From Patescibacteria group bacterium (GTDB lineage Bacteria; Patescibacteriota; Minisyncoccia; Minisyncoccales; Staskawiczbacteraceae): a stretch of 38,390 nucleotides of DNA. Positions within the stretch are counted from its first letter, which is position 1; the number at the start of each line of letters is the position of its first letter. The stretch spans positions 1 to 38,390 of the forward strand of contig JAHIOM010000028.1 of assembly GCA_018895235.1 (NCBI GenBank), in the 5' to 3' direction. The position numbers and the translations under genes were made by a program. The notes beneath the pieces were generated by a model. That model did no database searches, had not been told where the DNA came from, and saw only the letters and a list, made by a program, of their open reading frames with translations. Of this stretch, positions 16,264-26,042 are shown in pieces.

Positions 16264-19145
16264 TACCTCAAAGCTTTTAAAAACTTCCCTGTATAACTTT
16301 TTTTATCTTTAGAAATTTGGTCGGGTTTTCCTTCGGCAACAATTTCTCCCCCCTTATCTCCTCCTTCTGGTCCTAAATCTATTATCCAATCAGAATTTTT
16401 AATAAGGTCTAAGTTATGTTCAACAACTAAAACCGTATTGCCTTTTGCCACTAATTCTTCTAAAACAAATAATAATTTTTTGATGTCGTCGGGATGAAGC
16501 CCGGTTGTCGGTTCATCTAAAATATAAAGTGTTTTGCCTGTTGTTTTTCTAGACAATTCGGTGGCCAGTTTTATCCTTTGGGCTTCTCCGCCGGAAACTG
16601 ATGGTGCTGGCTGGCCCAATTCAATATATGAAAGGCCTACTTCTTTTAAGGTCTTTAATTTGGAAAAAAGCCCGAGGATGTTCTTAAAAAATTCCATTGC
16701 CTCTTCAACCGTCATAGATAAAACCTCAGCAATATTCTTTCCTTTATACGTAATTGAAAGAACTTCTTTGTTATAGCGCTGGCCCTTGCATTCCTGGCAT
16801 TCAACATAAATATCAGGCAAAAAATACATTTCAACCTTGATCTGGCCCTGGCCCTCGCAGGCCTCGCATCTTCCTCCCTTAACATTAAAACTAAAACGAC
16901 CGGGACCATATCCTCGTATTCTCGCTTCTTTGGTTTTGGTAAAAATGTCTCTTATATAGGAAAAGGCACCGGTATAGGTTGCGGGATTGGATCTTGGAGT
17001 TCTGCCTATGGGCGATTGATCCACCAAAACAACCTTATTCAGATGTTCTGCTCCTAAAATCTCTTTATGTTTTCCAGGTTCATCTTTAGCCCTGTAAAAG
17101 CGCTTTAATAGGGATCTGGCTAAAATATCATTAACCAAAGAACTTTTTCCTGAACCAGAAACTCCGGTAATACAGACGAATTTGCCAAGGGGAATTTTAA
17201 CATCTATGTTTTTCAAATTATGCTCTTCTGCTCCTTTGATAATTAAACAGTTTTGAGTGCAACCCTTCGGGGAGTCCGCTTCGCGTCCAGTACGCTGTGG
17301 TTTTGCGCTTTGCTCTTTGCGCTTTGAGTTATTCGTAATTTCAACTATTTTTCGCCCTGACAAATATTCTCCTGTTAGTGTTTTAGATTTTAGCAATTGT
17401 GCCGGTGTTCCCTCAAAAACTATCTTTCCCCCGTGTTTTCCTGCCCCGGGCCCGACGTCAATACTCCAGTCAGCAGATTTAATCGTTTGGGGATCGTGTT
17501 CTACGACTATAATGGTGTTTCCGAGTCCTTTTAATTGTTTTAAGGTTTCAATTAGCTTATGCTGATCCCGAGGATGAAGCCCGATTGATGGTTCATCTAA
17601 GATATATAAAACTCCGGAGAGCTTTGAGCCAATCTGGGTTGCCAATCTTATTCTTTGCTCCTCGCCTCCGGCCAAAGTCGAGGCCTTCCTATCTAAAGTT
17701 AAATAACCCAATCCAACATCAATTAAAAATTGGACGCGGTTAATAATTTCTTTGATTATGGGCTGAGTAATTTTTAATTCGCCGGCAGCTTTATGATTGA
17801 TTAATTTTTCAAAAAAAGCTTTTGTTTTTTCAACCGGCATTTCAACCAGCTGGTCAATCGATTTTCCCGCCACCAAAACGGACAAAACTTCCGGCTTCAA
17901 TCTTTTGCCCAGACACTGCGGACATTGCTTCACCACCATATACTGTTCAATTTCCTGACGTGTCCAATCAGAATCGGTTTCATGGTGTCTTCTTTCTAAA
18001 CTAGGAATAACGCCTTCAAATTGACTATCGCCGTAAAGAATAATATCTATAACTTTTTTGGGAAGATCTTTAACCGGCTCATCTAAAGAGAACTTGTGTT
18101 TTTCAGATAGTTCTGAAAGTTTTGACCAAAAATAACCCTGCCTGCCAATTTTATGAGATGCTCTCATCCAGGGCCAGATTGCACCCTCGGCTATCGTAAG
18201 GTTTTTATTGGGAATAACCGATTCCGGGTCAACCTCTAATTTTTCGCCAAGACCGGTGCATTCGGGACAAGCGCCGAATGGATTGTTAAAGGAAAACAAA
18301 CGGGGCTCTAGCTCCGGCAAAGATATGCCGCATTCTTCACAATTAAAAAGCTCGCTAAAAATCAAATCGCGATTTTTTTCTTTTTTGTTTTTTCCTTTTT
18401 GGCTTATTACAGCTATTCCCTTGCCTAATTTTAAAGCCGTTTCAATTGAATCAGCCAACCTTGACCTATCCAAACCTTCATCTAAGACCAAACGGTCTAC
18501 CACCACCTCAATGTTGTTTTTTTTCTTTTTATCTATTGTCTTTTCAAGCATCTCCTCAAGCCGATATATTATTCCGTTAAATCTTATCCTAACAAATCCC
18601 GCTCTTTGAATTTCTTCCATAATTCCTTTATGTTCTCCTTTTTTAGCGCGTATTACCGGCCCCAGAATAATAATCTCGGACTTTCCCTGCCCTGAGCGCC
18701 TCGAAGGGTTCGGTAGTTTCAAAACCTGCTCGATTATTTGATCAATTGTTGAGCGGCTGATCGGTTTTTTACATTTTGGACAGTGAGGTTTTCCGATCCT
18801 TGCAAACAAAAGCCGGAGATAATCATATATCTCTGTAATTGTTCCGACCGTGGAACGAGGATTATGGGCTCCCTTTCTTTGGTCAATAGAAATAGCTGGA
18901 CTTATTCCTTCAATTTTATCTACATCGGGCTTATCCATTACTCCTAAGAATTGTCTGGCATAAGCGGACAAGCTTTCAACATATCTTCTCTGGCCTTCGG
19001 CGTACAAAGTATCAAAAGCCAAAGATGATTTCCCGGAACCGGAAAGCCCTGTAATAACCACCAGTTTATTTTTGGGAATATCCACATCAATGTTCTTTAG
19101 ATTATGAACCCGCGCACCCCTAATTTTTATAAAATTATCAACCAT
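16260..19145 (-). CDS. uvrA: Excinuclease ABC subunit A
   Basis: The 961-residue protein is the damage-sensing ATPase of nucleotide excision repair. It has two ABC cassettes: Walker A GLSGSGKS at 33-40 and GVSGSGKS in the second half, signatures [12 protein letters not shown] and [12 protein letters not shown], and zinc clusters with CPKC, CEEC and the CEACEGQGQ...CQECKGQRY module. Two low-complexity inserts stand out: NPSRRSGQG (about 146-154) and a linker of about 28 residues (about 604-631) encoded by palindrome-rich DNA. Promoter TTGATA-N17-TATAAT is upstream. No uvrB or uvrC in the window. Confidence 0.97.
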   Translation of the reverse strand: MVDNFIKIRGARVHNLKNIDVDIPKNKLVVITGLSGSGKSSLAFDTLYAEGQRRYVESLSAYARQFLGVMDKPDVDKIEGISPAISIDQRKGAHNPRSTVGTITEIYDYLRLLFARIGKPHCPKCKKPISRSTIDQIIEQVLKLPNPSRRSGQGKSEIIILGPVIRAKKGEHKGIMEEIQRAGFVRIRFNGIIYRLEEMLEKTIDKKKKNNIEVVVDRLVLDEGLDRSRLADSIETALKLGKGIAVISQKGKNKKEKNRDLIFSELFNCEECGISLPELEPRLFSFNNPFGACPECTGLGEKLEVDPESVIPNKNLTIAEGAIWPWMRASHKIGRQGYFWSKLSELSEKHKFSLDEPVKDLPKKVIDIILYGDSQFEGVIPSLERRHHETDSDWTRQEIEQYMVVKQCPQCLGKRLKPEVLSVLVAGKSIDQLVEMPVEKTKAFFEKLINHKAAGELKITQPIIKEIINRVQFLIDVGLGYLTLDRKASTLAGGEEQRIRLATQIGSKLSGVLYILDEPSIGLHPRDQHKLIETLKQLKGLGNTIIVVEHDPQTIKSADWSIDVGPGAGKHGGKIVFEGTPAQLLKSKTLTGEYLSGRKIVEITNNSKRKEQSAKPQRTGREADSPKGCTQNCLIIKGAEEHNLKNIDVKIPLGKFVCITGVSGSGKSSLVNDILARSLLKRFYRAKDEPGKHKEILGAEHLNKVVLVDQSPIGRTPRSNPATYTGAFSYIRDIFTKTKEARIRGYGPGRFSFNVKGGRCEACEGQGQIKVEMYFLPDIYVECQECKGQRYNKEVLSITYKGKNIAEVLSMTVEEAMEFFKNILGLFSKLKTLKEVGLSYIELGQPAPSVSGGEAQRIKLATELSRKTTGKTLYILDEPTTGLHPDDIKKLLFVLEELVAKGNTVLVVEHNLDLIKNSDWIIDLGPEGGDKGGEIVAEGKPDQISKDKKSYTGKFLKALRY
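18690..18708. repeat. Imperfect palindrome inside uvrA
   Basis: CCCTGAGCGCCTCGAAGGG is nearly its own reverse complement and encodes the extra residues near 147-153 of UvrA. Similar palindromes sit in intergenic DNA of many related genomes, so this may be an insertion that kept the reading frame. Confidence 0.4.
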
Positions 19146-19166
19146 AGGTCGTAATTTAAGTAAGCC

Positions 19167-19195
19167 ATTATACTAATTTTTGAAAGAAATATCAA
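19167..19195 (-). promoter_or_regulatory. Promoter of uvrA
   Basis: TTGATA (19190-19195), 17-nt spacer and TATAAT (19167-19172). The start codon is 22 nt past the -10 box. No SOS box is evident. Confidence 0.65.
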
Positions 19196-19264
19196 GAGTA
19201 TGTATGTAGTTGGTGTAGTGTCAATCATCGGGCGACAACTTTGATAAGCGAGATGTAAACAAAA

Positions 19265-19281
19265 ACCCCGCCTAGCGGGGT
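19265..19281 (-). terminator. Terminator of the 73-aa gene
   Basis: Stem ACCCCGC/GCGGGGT with a three-base loop, followed on the minus strand by TTTTTG. It lies 20 nt past the stop codon. Confidence 0.8.
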
Positions 19282-19300
19282 AACAACATACAAAACAAAT

Positions 19301-19522
19301 TTATATTGCAAATAACCCTTTTAGTTCTTTAACTTCTGTTTCTAACCTTTCTATTCTTTTACGGTGGCCCTCGATAATTAAATTTTGAATCACCTCCAAA
19401 CTTTTTTCTACTTTATCAATTCTGTATTCTAATTTTTCCACCTGTTCCTTGGTAGATGTTTTATCAAAACCTTTCTGCACCATTATCGCCAAATCATCTA
19501 TTGTAATATTTTTCTTTTTCAT
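19301..19522 (-). CDS. Small coiled-coil protein, unknown function
   Basis: 73 residues. A short N-terminal part (MKKKNITIDDLAIMVQKGFD) is followed by heptad-rich helix from about 26 to 70 (EQVEKLEYRIDKVEKSLEVI...RIERLETEVKELKGL), so it probably forms a dimeric coiled coil. Related short proteins are seen often in Parcubacteria, but I know of no function. It is a single-gene unit with a consensus promoter 23 nt upstream and a strong terminator, which suggests high expression. Confidence 0.75.
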   Translation of the reverse strand: MKKKNITIDDLAIMVQKGFDKTSTKEQVEKLEYRIDKVEKSLEVIQNLIIEGHRKRIERLETEVKELKGLFAI

Positions 19523-19544
19523 ATTATTTATCTCTTGTGTTTTT

Positions 19545-19572
19545 ATTATACCCCCGTAAAGACCTCTGTCAA
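19545..19572 (-). promoter_or_regulatory. Consensus promoter of the 73-aa gene
   Basis: Perfect TTGACA (19567-19572), 16-nt spacer and perfect TATAAT (19545-19550). It is the closest match to the sigma-70 consensus in the window. The leader is about 16 nt. Confidence 0.75.
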
Positions 19573-19639
19573 TTATTCAACTGATATCGAACCTCGTAAC
19601 AACTTTTTATAAAAATTTTGCCAATCAACAGGTATTAAA

Positions 19640-20008
19640 TTAGCGAGTAATCTTGTTAACTAATAGATCTAAAAGAATCTTTACGTCTTCTTGGGCCTGG
19701 GCTTCACTCTTGGCTTCGGTGAATTTTTGCCATTGGTCAAAAATGGCCTTATTATTAATCTCTCTTACTGCATTCTCGAGTTGGAGACGGTCCTCAAAAG
19801 AAACGTCTTCCTTGGCTCTGATTACTTTGGTAATAAACAATTTGGTAAAATTTAATATCTTCTCATTGTACTGGTAAATCCGGTTAAGGTCTTTCTGAGT
19901 TTGGATGTCTTTATAAAAAATATAACACTGGCCGGCGAGAATGATAACAATCGCAATAAGGGCAGTAATGATAATTAAAATAGTAGTGCGCGGATTTATT
20001 TTAAGCAT
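19640..20008 (-). CDS. Membrane-anchored helical protein, unknown function
   Basis: 122 residues. One N-terminal membrane segment (about 8-30) precedes a helical, charged outside region (FYKDIQTQKDLNRIYQYNEKILNFTKLFITKVIRAKEDV). No family recognised. It starts 19 nt after the end of the giant surface protein gene on the same strand, so it probably belongs to the same transcript and may act with it at the envelope. Confidence 0.65.
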   Translation of the reverse strand: MLKINPRTTILIIITALIAIVIILAGQCYIFYKDIQTQKDLNRIYQYNEKILNFTKLFITKVIRAKEDVSFEDRLQLENAVREINNKAIFDQWQKFTEAKSEAQAQEDVKILLDLLVNKITR

Positions 20009-20027
20009 GAAAGTTTATTATTTATTA

Positions 20028-23000
20028 TTATTTTTTAACGGATGCAATTTTTTTATCTCTCATTTTATCGCGATAAAAATTATAAATCAAGAAAACAAAC
20101 ATCAATAGAATAATAATAATTTTCCAATCAAAATATTTTGTTAACCAATTACTACTCTTAAGCTCAATGTTTTCGTGCACGCCAATGCCATTTTTAACCT
20201 CAAACTCATTGCTATAGTAAGTTGTATATCCCCAGGCTTCAACTTTTAGATAATAATTTCCTTCGGGCACCAAGAAAGAATATCTGCCCGTAACATCGGT
20301 TGTTTGCGGGTTTGCCTGCTGATATCTTTTTGCCGACCAAAGTTCATATAATTTTGTCTCCGGGTTCAACCAATATAAAGTGACCTTAGCGTTGCTAACT
20401 CTTATTTGCCCTTCTGGTTTTTGGTAATAAATATACCCTTCCGGGTCAACAACAACAATTAAACTCATTTGGGTCGGTTTTAATCTTTGGTCCTCATAAT
20501 CAGTTACTGTTACAATTTCGTATTCTCCATCAACAGCCGGAGAGATTATGTCCGCTGTCCAGATACCGTCTCCATCCGGGTCAGAATAATCAAATTCTTG
20601 GACAACCAATCGCTCTTCAGTATTAACCGGTTCTTCTCTAATATTCACAGGAATTAACGAGGCAGTGGCTAATTTTGGAGTAATTTCAATTGAAGCTCTT
20701 GGCTCTTTCTTTTTGAAAAGCAGATAACCCTTAATTGCTTTGGCTGGTTTATCCGGCTTAACAATAAGTTGAAGCGATTTGTTGGAAATCACCTCTATTT
20801 TTTGCTGCGGCTCGCCCTGTCGGTCAACATAAAGATTGGCATTCTGGTCAATCAAACCGTTGCCTGTTCTGGCAAAAACAATTTCAGAAGGTATTTTCAT
20901 TTTTGCCTCGCTGGTTAATTGTCCCAAAAGAACTCCCTCGGGAAGAACGCGCCCTGCCTCCAAATCAGCGGAAGACAAACCAACCACTTCGGTTAACCCG
21001 GGCAAGATTAAATTAGTTCCCACCAACTTGCTAACATCTGTTGCTCTGGAAACGCCGATATCTTTAAATGTTTGTTCCAACTGCGGTAATTTTTGAGCAA
21101 GGGCGTTTAATTTTCTCGGCATCGGACCTAAAACAAAACTTTTCAATTGTCCCACCGGCAAAATTTCCGTTTGTTTTTTGAGCGCAAATGGCGTTTCTTT
21201 TTTAACAACTTCTTCTATCGGGGGGAATTCTATTTTTGACGTTTCTTTCGGCTTTATAATTTCCGCAATTTTTTCAGTTATTTTTTCTATACCTTCAACA
21301 ACTTTTCCCGGCAATTTAGTTATTTTTTCAACCGCCTTACCCGGTATTTCAACTATCTGTTGAACAATTGCTTTTTTCCCTAAATAAATTGTGTCAAAAA
21401 CAACTTCTGACCCTTGGCCCCAAGCAGTAAAAAACTTAACATAAACTGTTTTATCTCCATCGCCCCCTGGCAGAACCCATTGTTTTGTAGTTTGATATAA
21501 CTCCTGGACCGCGTTTATAAAATCGGGGTTGTTAGATATTGCCACTCTGGCAGTATCTGAACCTGCTTTTAAAAGAAGGGTGACAACTGGAGTTTCCGTA
21601 TTTGAATCATTATTGTTTATAAAAACAGAAAAACCTCCGGTTGGAATAGAGGGGACGCTGTAGGCGCCCGAAGGCAATCCTCCGCCACCACAACCACTGG
21701 TAGTTTTGCTAACCCCATCAGTAAAGCCGGTCTCTACGCTATCCCCATTCCTGGCTTTAATTCTAAATGTGTATGATGTGCCGCAGGTCAGGCCGGACGA
21801 TGTCCAAAAGAGCGCTGTGAGCCAGCCCGAGTTGGTAGAATTGGTTGTGTTTTCAATATAGTATTCGGTACCTGTGGGGTTGGAGTTAGCTGTCCAAGTA
21901 GCAGTTATCTGAGAAGTAGAATCAGCAGTCAGGGTTGGGGTGGTGGGAGCATTGGCTAAGGTGTATTTAGTTGAAGTCGAAGAATATTCAGAGGTGTTAC
22001 TCAAAGAATCCTTGGCTCTGACCTTGTAGGTATATTGTGTGTTTATGGATAATCCCGTGTCTACAAAAGTAGTGGACGATTGCCAATCGCTTGAAGACCC
22101 GCCTGTATTAGTTGATGTTTCTTCAAATTGGTAAGACAAAGTAGCTAGACCACTGGGGTCAGTCGCTGTTTGAGCTGTAATTGTCAGTTGAGAGGTGGAA
22201 TCAGCTGTGATTGATGAAATCCCGACATTGGTTGGTGCGGTGGTATCGGTCTCAATCACAATGTCTTTGTTGGCGGCGAGGTTGGTGGTCGGGACGAAAT
22301 TGGTCATTGAATTTCCCGCTTGGTCTGCAATGGTTCCTGAAATACTGGAAACGGTTAAATCAGAACTGGCGTCTCCATTTTGAACAGTGTAATTGCAGGT
22401 TCCTGTTGTGGCGCTGGAAACAGTAAAAGTACAAGTTCTGTCAGTGTCTCCTGTTTCCAAAGTAACTGTCACATTCCCAGTTGAAGTTACTGCTTCTGAA
22501 AAGGTTACATCAATGTCAATTACTTCATCTGCTCCATAGGTTCCATTGGTTTTATCTGAACTGACGCTAGTAATAGTAGGAGCTGTTGTGTCCCAAACTA
22601 AAGTGAAATCATCTGAAGTAGAGTTGGTGGCATTGTCAGCTGCGGTAAATCGGATAACATATGTGCCGTCTGTATTAGCGCTGATGGTTGTGCCTAGTGC
22701 GGTGGCAGAACCAAAAGTGATTGTTCCAGGACCTGATACTTTTGACCACTGGTAAGAAGAAGCATTAATCTCGCTGCCTGCATCAGTGGCAGTGGCGGTC
22801 TGGGTAAATTGAGTTTTCTTTGTCTGGTCTGTGCCTGCGTTGACAGTGGGGTTGGTTTTATCAATCTTAACTATCTTTGAAACAGTTGTCTGGGTATTAC
22901 CAGCATTATCTTTGGAGCCGTATCTGAAATATGTTGTTCCTTCAGTGATAATTTGGACTGGTGTTGTATAACTAGTTCCTGTAGATGGGTTGCAGGTGTT

Positions 23001-24485
23001 GACTGCGTCAGTGCAGTATTTCGTCCACTCGCAGCCAGACACATCGCAGTTTGGAGTTAGAGTGATTGTTTGATTGCTTGTTTGCCAAACATTGTTTTTT
23101 GCGCCGTAATCATCTGCGGTTGTCGGCGCTGTGGTATCTATTGTAAAAGAAGTAACAGATAACCAATTAGAACCATTGCCTACTGCGTCAGTAACCTTAA
23201 CTTGACAATTGCTGTGGACTCCATCGCCAAGAGTATTAAAAGTAATGGTGTTATTCCCTGCTGTGGCTGAAGTTGTGGCAGAAGAACAATCTCCCTGATA
23301 AGATATTGTGCCTGCTTCGTCAGATGAAAAAGTATAGTTAGGGGTGCTATCATTTGCAGGGGTGGGAACTGCTGTAATTTCGGCAAGAGCTGGCGCTGTT
23401 GAATCAACCGTGTATGTTGTTGTTCTTTCTGTTGAATAATCTGTTCCATCGTAGGCGCGACAATAAACTGTGCGCGTTGTGTCGCCGGTTGAAACATTGT
23501 AAGTGCAGGTCATTGAGGAATACGGGCTTGCGTAGCTGGCGTTGGCTTGCGAGCACAGAGTGTTTGCCGAGGTAGCTGTGCCTGTTTCGTTGCAGTAATA
23601 ATATAACGCGTCGCTTTCAGCGTCTCCCTGCCCTGTTGGAGTAATTGTTATTTGGCTTCCTCCTTTTATCGGGTCGGGGGAATCTGAAACGTTCGTTAAA
23701 GTTGGCGCGGTGTTACTCAAAAAAGCCACAATTATTGAATCTAAAACAGGGGTGTCTGTTCCGTCGGAAGCAAACGACATTTTGTAGTAAAAATTAGCGC
23801 TGGTCCAGCCGAGCCCGGACAAACTAATAGTATTCGCTCCAGCAGAAAGAGTGTCTGAGTTGTTTAAAACGCCCGCCGAACTATACCAATTTGTATTATT
23901 CTGGCTAAACTGGCAAGTCAAACCAGTGCCAGACGGAATATCGGTGGCAGTATAGCCAAAAGAAGTTATACTGGAAACTGTTTGGCCAGAAAGCAAATTG
24001 GTTGAGGTTAAAGAACCGGTAGTATAATAGGTGTTTGTCGTAGAAAAAGTATCAATAAGATTTAATGTTATTGATTTCAAAACAGGAGTGTCAGTGCCAT
24101 CTGAAGTAAATAATATTTTATAATAAAAATACCCTGTTTGCCATTTAAGAGCGGACAAATCAATTGTGTGCGTCCCGGAAGAAAGGGTGTTTAGGGCATT
24201 AACAGTTCCCGCTGAATCATACCAATTAATGTTGTCTTTGCTGAATTGTATTTTTAATCCTGTGCCGGCTGGAATGGCAGTAACGTTATATGTAAAACTG
24301 TGTATTATTGAAGCGCCTGCGGCTGAAAGAAGATTTTTTGAAATTAAAATACCTTCTGTGTTATAAGCCAATGCTTTGCCAGGAAAAAACCAAAAACCAG
24401 CCAAAATTATAGCAGTAAGTAAGACAACTTTTTTTATTTTTCCATTAACTTCTTGTTTCCTAAGTTTTTGAACAGATTTTATCAT
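20028..24485 (-). CDS. Giant surface protein with Ig-like/FN3 domains, membrane-anchored
   Basis: About 1,485 residues from ATG 24485 (MIKSVQKLRKQE); the frame opens 18 codons earlier. A signal sequence (GKIKKVVLLTAIILAGFWFFPGKALA) comes first. Two tandem ~100-residue beta domains follow, each with LLS...GTGL..QFS..N..WY and SDGTDTPVL, then several Ig-like/Big-type domains rich in Thr and Asp (VDSTAP, IDTTAPT repeats), one or two FN3-like domains, a Gly-rich hinge (GCGGGGLPSG), and a C-terminal carboxypeptidase-regulatory-like domain (TDVTGRYSFLVPEGNYYLKVEAWGYTTYY). A C-terminal membrane helix and basic tail anchor it. An adhesin or contact protein is plausible. The start overlaps the RT stop by 26 nt. 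It lacks any VR copy. Confidence 0.85.
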   Translation of the reverse strand: MIKSVQKLRKQEVNGKIKKVVLLTAIILAGFWFFPGKALAYNTEGILISKNLLSAAGASIIHSFTYNVTAIPAGTGLKIQFSKDNINWYDSAGTVNALNTLSSGTHTIDLSALKWQTGYFYYKILFTSDGTDTPVLKSITLNLIDTFSTTNTYYTTGSLTSTNLLSGQTVSSITSFGYTATDIPSGTGLTCQFSQNNTNWYSSAGVLNNSDTLSAGANTISLSGLGWTSANFYYKMSFASDGTDTPVLDSIIVAFLSNTAPTLTNVSDSPDPIKGGSQITITPTGQGDAESDALYYYCNETGTATSANTLCSQANASYASPYSSMTCTYNVSTGDTTRTVYCRAYDGTDYSTERTTTYTVDSTAPALAEITAVPTPANDSTPNYTFSSDEAGTISYQGDCSSATTSATAGNNTITFNTLGDGVHSNCQVKVTDAVGNGSNWLSVTSFTIDTTAPTTADDYGAKNNVWQTSNQTITLTPNCDVSGCEWTKYCTDAVNTCNPSTGTSYTTPVQIITEGTTYFRYGSKDNAGNTQTTVSKIVKIDKTNPTVNAGTDQTKKTQFTQTATATDAGSEINASSYQWSKVSGPGTITFGSATALGTTISANTDGTYVIRFTAADNATNSTSDDFTLVWDTTAPTITSVSSDKTNGTYGADEVIDIDVTFSEAVTSTGNVTVTLETGDTDRTCTFTVSSATTGTCNYTVQNGDASSDLTVSSISGTIADQAGNSMTNFVPTTNLAANKDIVIETDTTAPTNVGISSITADSTSQLTITAQTATDPSGLATLSYQFEETSTNTGGSSSDWQSSTTFVDTGLSINTQYTYKVRAKDSLSNTSEYSSTSTKYTLANAPTTPTLTADSTSQITATWTANSNPTGTEYYIENTTNSTNSGWLTALFWTSSGLTCGTSYTFRIKARNGDSVETGFTDGVSKTTSGCGGGGLPSGAYSVPSIPTGGFSVFINNNDSNTETPVVTLLLKAGSDTARVAISNNPDFINAVQELYQTTKQWVLPGGDGDKTVYVKFFTAWGQGSEVVFDTIYLGKKAIVQQIVEIPGKAVEKITKLPGKVVEGIEKITEKIAEIIKPKETSKIEFPPIEEVVKKETPFALKKQTEILPVGQLKSFVLGPMPRKLNALAQKLPQLEQTFKDIGVSRATDVSKLVGTNLILPGLTEVVGLSSADLEAGRVLPEGVLLGQLTSEAKMKIPSEIVFARTGNGLIDQNANLYVDRQGEPQQKIEVISNKSLQLIVKPDKPAKAIKGYLLFKKKEPRASIEITPKLATASLIPVNIREEPVNTEERLVVQEFDYSDPDGDGIWTADIISPAVDGEYEIVTVTDYEDQRLKPTQMSLIVVVDPEGYIYYQKPEGQIRVSNAKVTLYWLNPETKLYELWSAKRYQQANPQTTDVTGRYSFLVPEGNYYLKVEAWGYTTYYSNEFEVKNGIGVHENIELKSSNWLTKYFDWKIIIILLMFVFLIYNFYRDKMRDKKIASVKK

Positions 24486-25644
24486 AATTGCCAACAGTGT
24501 AAATATAAGGATAAAAACGCGGCAAAAGGCATTTAACAAGCATTTTTTTCCGCAATTTATAAGTATTATAATGCTTCATCATTCCCAAATAAGAATTTAC
24601 GCTTGCTAAAAATTTTCCAAACTCGTCTTTTGATAATTTACGTCTCTTTTCTGAAAGAAATTTATTCCAGTATTGAATTTTTTTATAAAAATTACCTTTT
24701 ATTTGATTCCGAATATAAGTGCGATATGGTTTTATTATTGTCCCGAGAAAAGCCACTCCTTTGGAAAAATGCTGAAGATATATTTTGTTAGGATGAATCT
24801 CCAGCAAAAAATTTCTTTTCAGATAATCTCTTAAAATAGGAATGAGAAATCTTGTGGACTTCTTATTTTGATAAACAATAACTAAATCATCCACATACCT
24901 GCAATAATATCTACAGAAAAGTTTATTTTTAATAAAATGGTCAAAGTCGTTAAGATAAATATTCCCAAACAACTGCGATGTCAGATTGCCGATGGGCAAC
25001 CCCTTATTTTCTCCGGCATAAAATAAACTTTTGGATTTCGGCAGGCCCTGCCAGTCTTCTCTTTTTCCTTTTGTGCGGCAATTTTTTGTATGGTCGTGAA
25101 ATATAATTTTACGGATAAGCCGTAATATAAAATCAACATCAAAATCGGTTGTTTCTCTAAAACGATCTAATGTTTCTTCAACTTTTTTATATAAAATATG
25201 CTTATCCATAGACATAAAATATCCCTTTATATCTAATTTAAGAATGTAACAATCCTTTTTATAATTATCAGAGCAAGAACGAATAAAACGATCTGTCCGT
25301 TTAATGCCGCAAGAAGTTCCTCTGCCGACTCGACAGCTATATGTGTCATTAATAAATAATCGTTCAAAATACGGATTGATATAATTATAAATTAAATGAT
25401 GGACAATCCTGTCGCGGAAGCCAGCGGCAAAAATTTCTCGTTTTGTCGGCTTAAAAGAAATAAAACAAATACTTGGACTAATTTCATATTTTTCACTTTT
25501 AATCTCTTCATAAAGTTCAAAAAGTTTTGATTCATAATCTATTTCAAAAGCCAGCACATTTATAGTGGAACGTTTATTTTTTCTGGCATCATAGTACGCT
25601 TGGAACAAATCATATAAAAGTTGTCTTCCAAAAAAAGTGTTCAT
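24460..25644 (-). CDS. DGR reverse transcriptase
   Basis: The 394-residue RT is of the diversity-generating retroelement type. Motifs in order: KLDIKGYF with catalytic Asp138, GLPIGNLTSQLFGNIYLN (about 215-232) with the DGR-type IGxxxSQ at 218-224 in place of the QGxxxSP of group II introns and retrons, and YVDD at 250-253 with the catalytic Asp pair. A thumb-like region follows. No maturase or endonuclease domain is present, as expected. It copies the template RNA with errors at adenines, and the cDNA replaces the VR. The start codon is 30 nt past the TR. It is the last DGR gene, and its 3' end overlaps the giant surface protein gene. Confidence 0.95.
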   Translation of the reverse strand: MNTFFGRQLLYDLFQAYYDARKNKRSTINVLAFEIDYESKLFELYEEIKSEKYEISPSICFISFKPTKREIFAAGFRDRIVHHLIYNYINPYFERLFINDTYSCRVGRGTSCGIKRTDRFIRSCSDNYKKDCYILKLDIKGYFMSMDKHILYKKVEETLDRFRETTDFDVDFILRLIRKIIFHDHTKNCRTKGKREDWQGLPKSKSLFYAGENKGLPIGNLTSQLFGNIYLNDFDHFIKNKLFCRYYCRYVDDLVIVYQNKKSTRFLIPILRDYLKRNFLLEIHPNKIYLQHFSKGVAFLGTIIKPYRTYIRNQIKGNFYKKIQYWNKFLSEKRRKLSKDEFGKFLASVNSYLGMMKHYNTYKLRKKMLVKCLLPRFYPYIYTVGNYDKICSKT

Positions 25645-26042
25645 AATTCAAGGTTTATAGTAAAGGGCTGATACCAGTTCTTGAGGCAGCGGACCGAAAA
25701 GCCGTTTGCCTTATCGTTGGTGTTGCGGTTGACCGTCGCGTTGCCAGAATTCAATTTGCGATTCCAAGCGCTAGTACCACTCTGCAAAGATGTCCAGAAG
25801 TTCCCGTTGGAAGAAAGATTGTTGAACGACCCATCGGTATTGCGGTTGCCAGCTAAAAAATAATGGCCGTTTAATTTCTCATATTTTCTTTAAGCAGAAA
25901 ATATGAAATTGCTTTTTGCAAATATACCTTGCCAAATTGGCAAGAAGACCATTGAACTGATAAATAAGCGCGCTCGCTTAGGCCGCCCCAGTTAGATAAT
26001 AAACATCTAACGGGGTAAATAACCATAAGCGATTCTGGCCCT
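25645..26042 (-). ncRNA. DGR template RNA region (leader + TR)
   Basis: The 398 nt between the Avd-like gene and the RT gene hold no credible protein. The part before the TR (25859-26042) has three stems: an 11-bp stem with one bulge (25986-26015, CCCC-A-GTTAGAT with ATCTAAC-GGGG), CTTGCC/GGCAAG (25928-25944), and a 10-bp AT-rich stem just before the TR (25880-25889 with 25896-25905). In the well-studied Bordetella phage DGR, sequence flanking the TR is needed for cDNA priming; these stems may do the same here. Confidence 0.7.
25675..25858 (-). repeat. DGR template repeat (TR)
   Basis: 184 bp, aligned without gaps to the VR at 26451-26634. Read in the frame of the target protein, the TR is full of AAC/AAT codons: 14 Asn, of which 13 are changed in the VR. 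The last 31 nt on the coding side (25675-25705) are identical in both copies, and the TR reads TGG where the target gene has its TGA stop. Confidence 0.97.

Noticed and set aside
20028-24485. A second DGR target (VR) in the giant surface protein
   Set aside because: I found no copy of the TR end sequence (GGCAGCGGACCGAAAAGCC region) or an Asn-rich lectin-like tail in this gene.
24460-25644. Group II intron or retron RT
   Set aside because: No maturase or endonuclease domain and no intron ends; the IGxxxSQ motif and the TR/VR pair identify a DGR.
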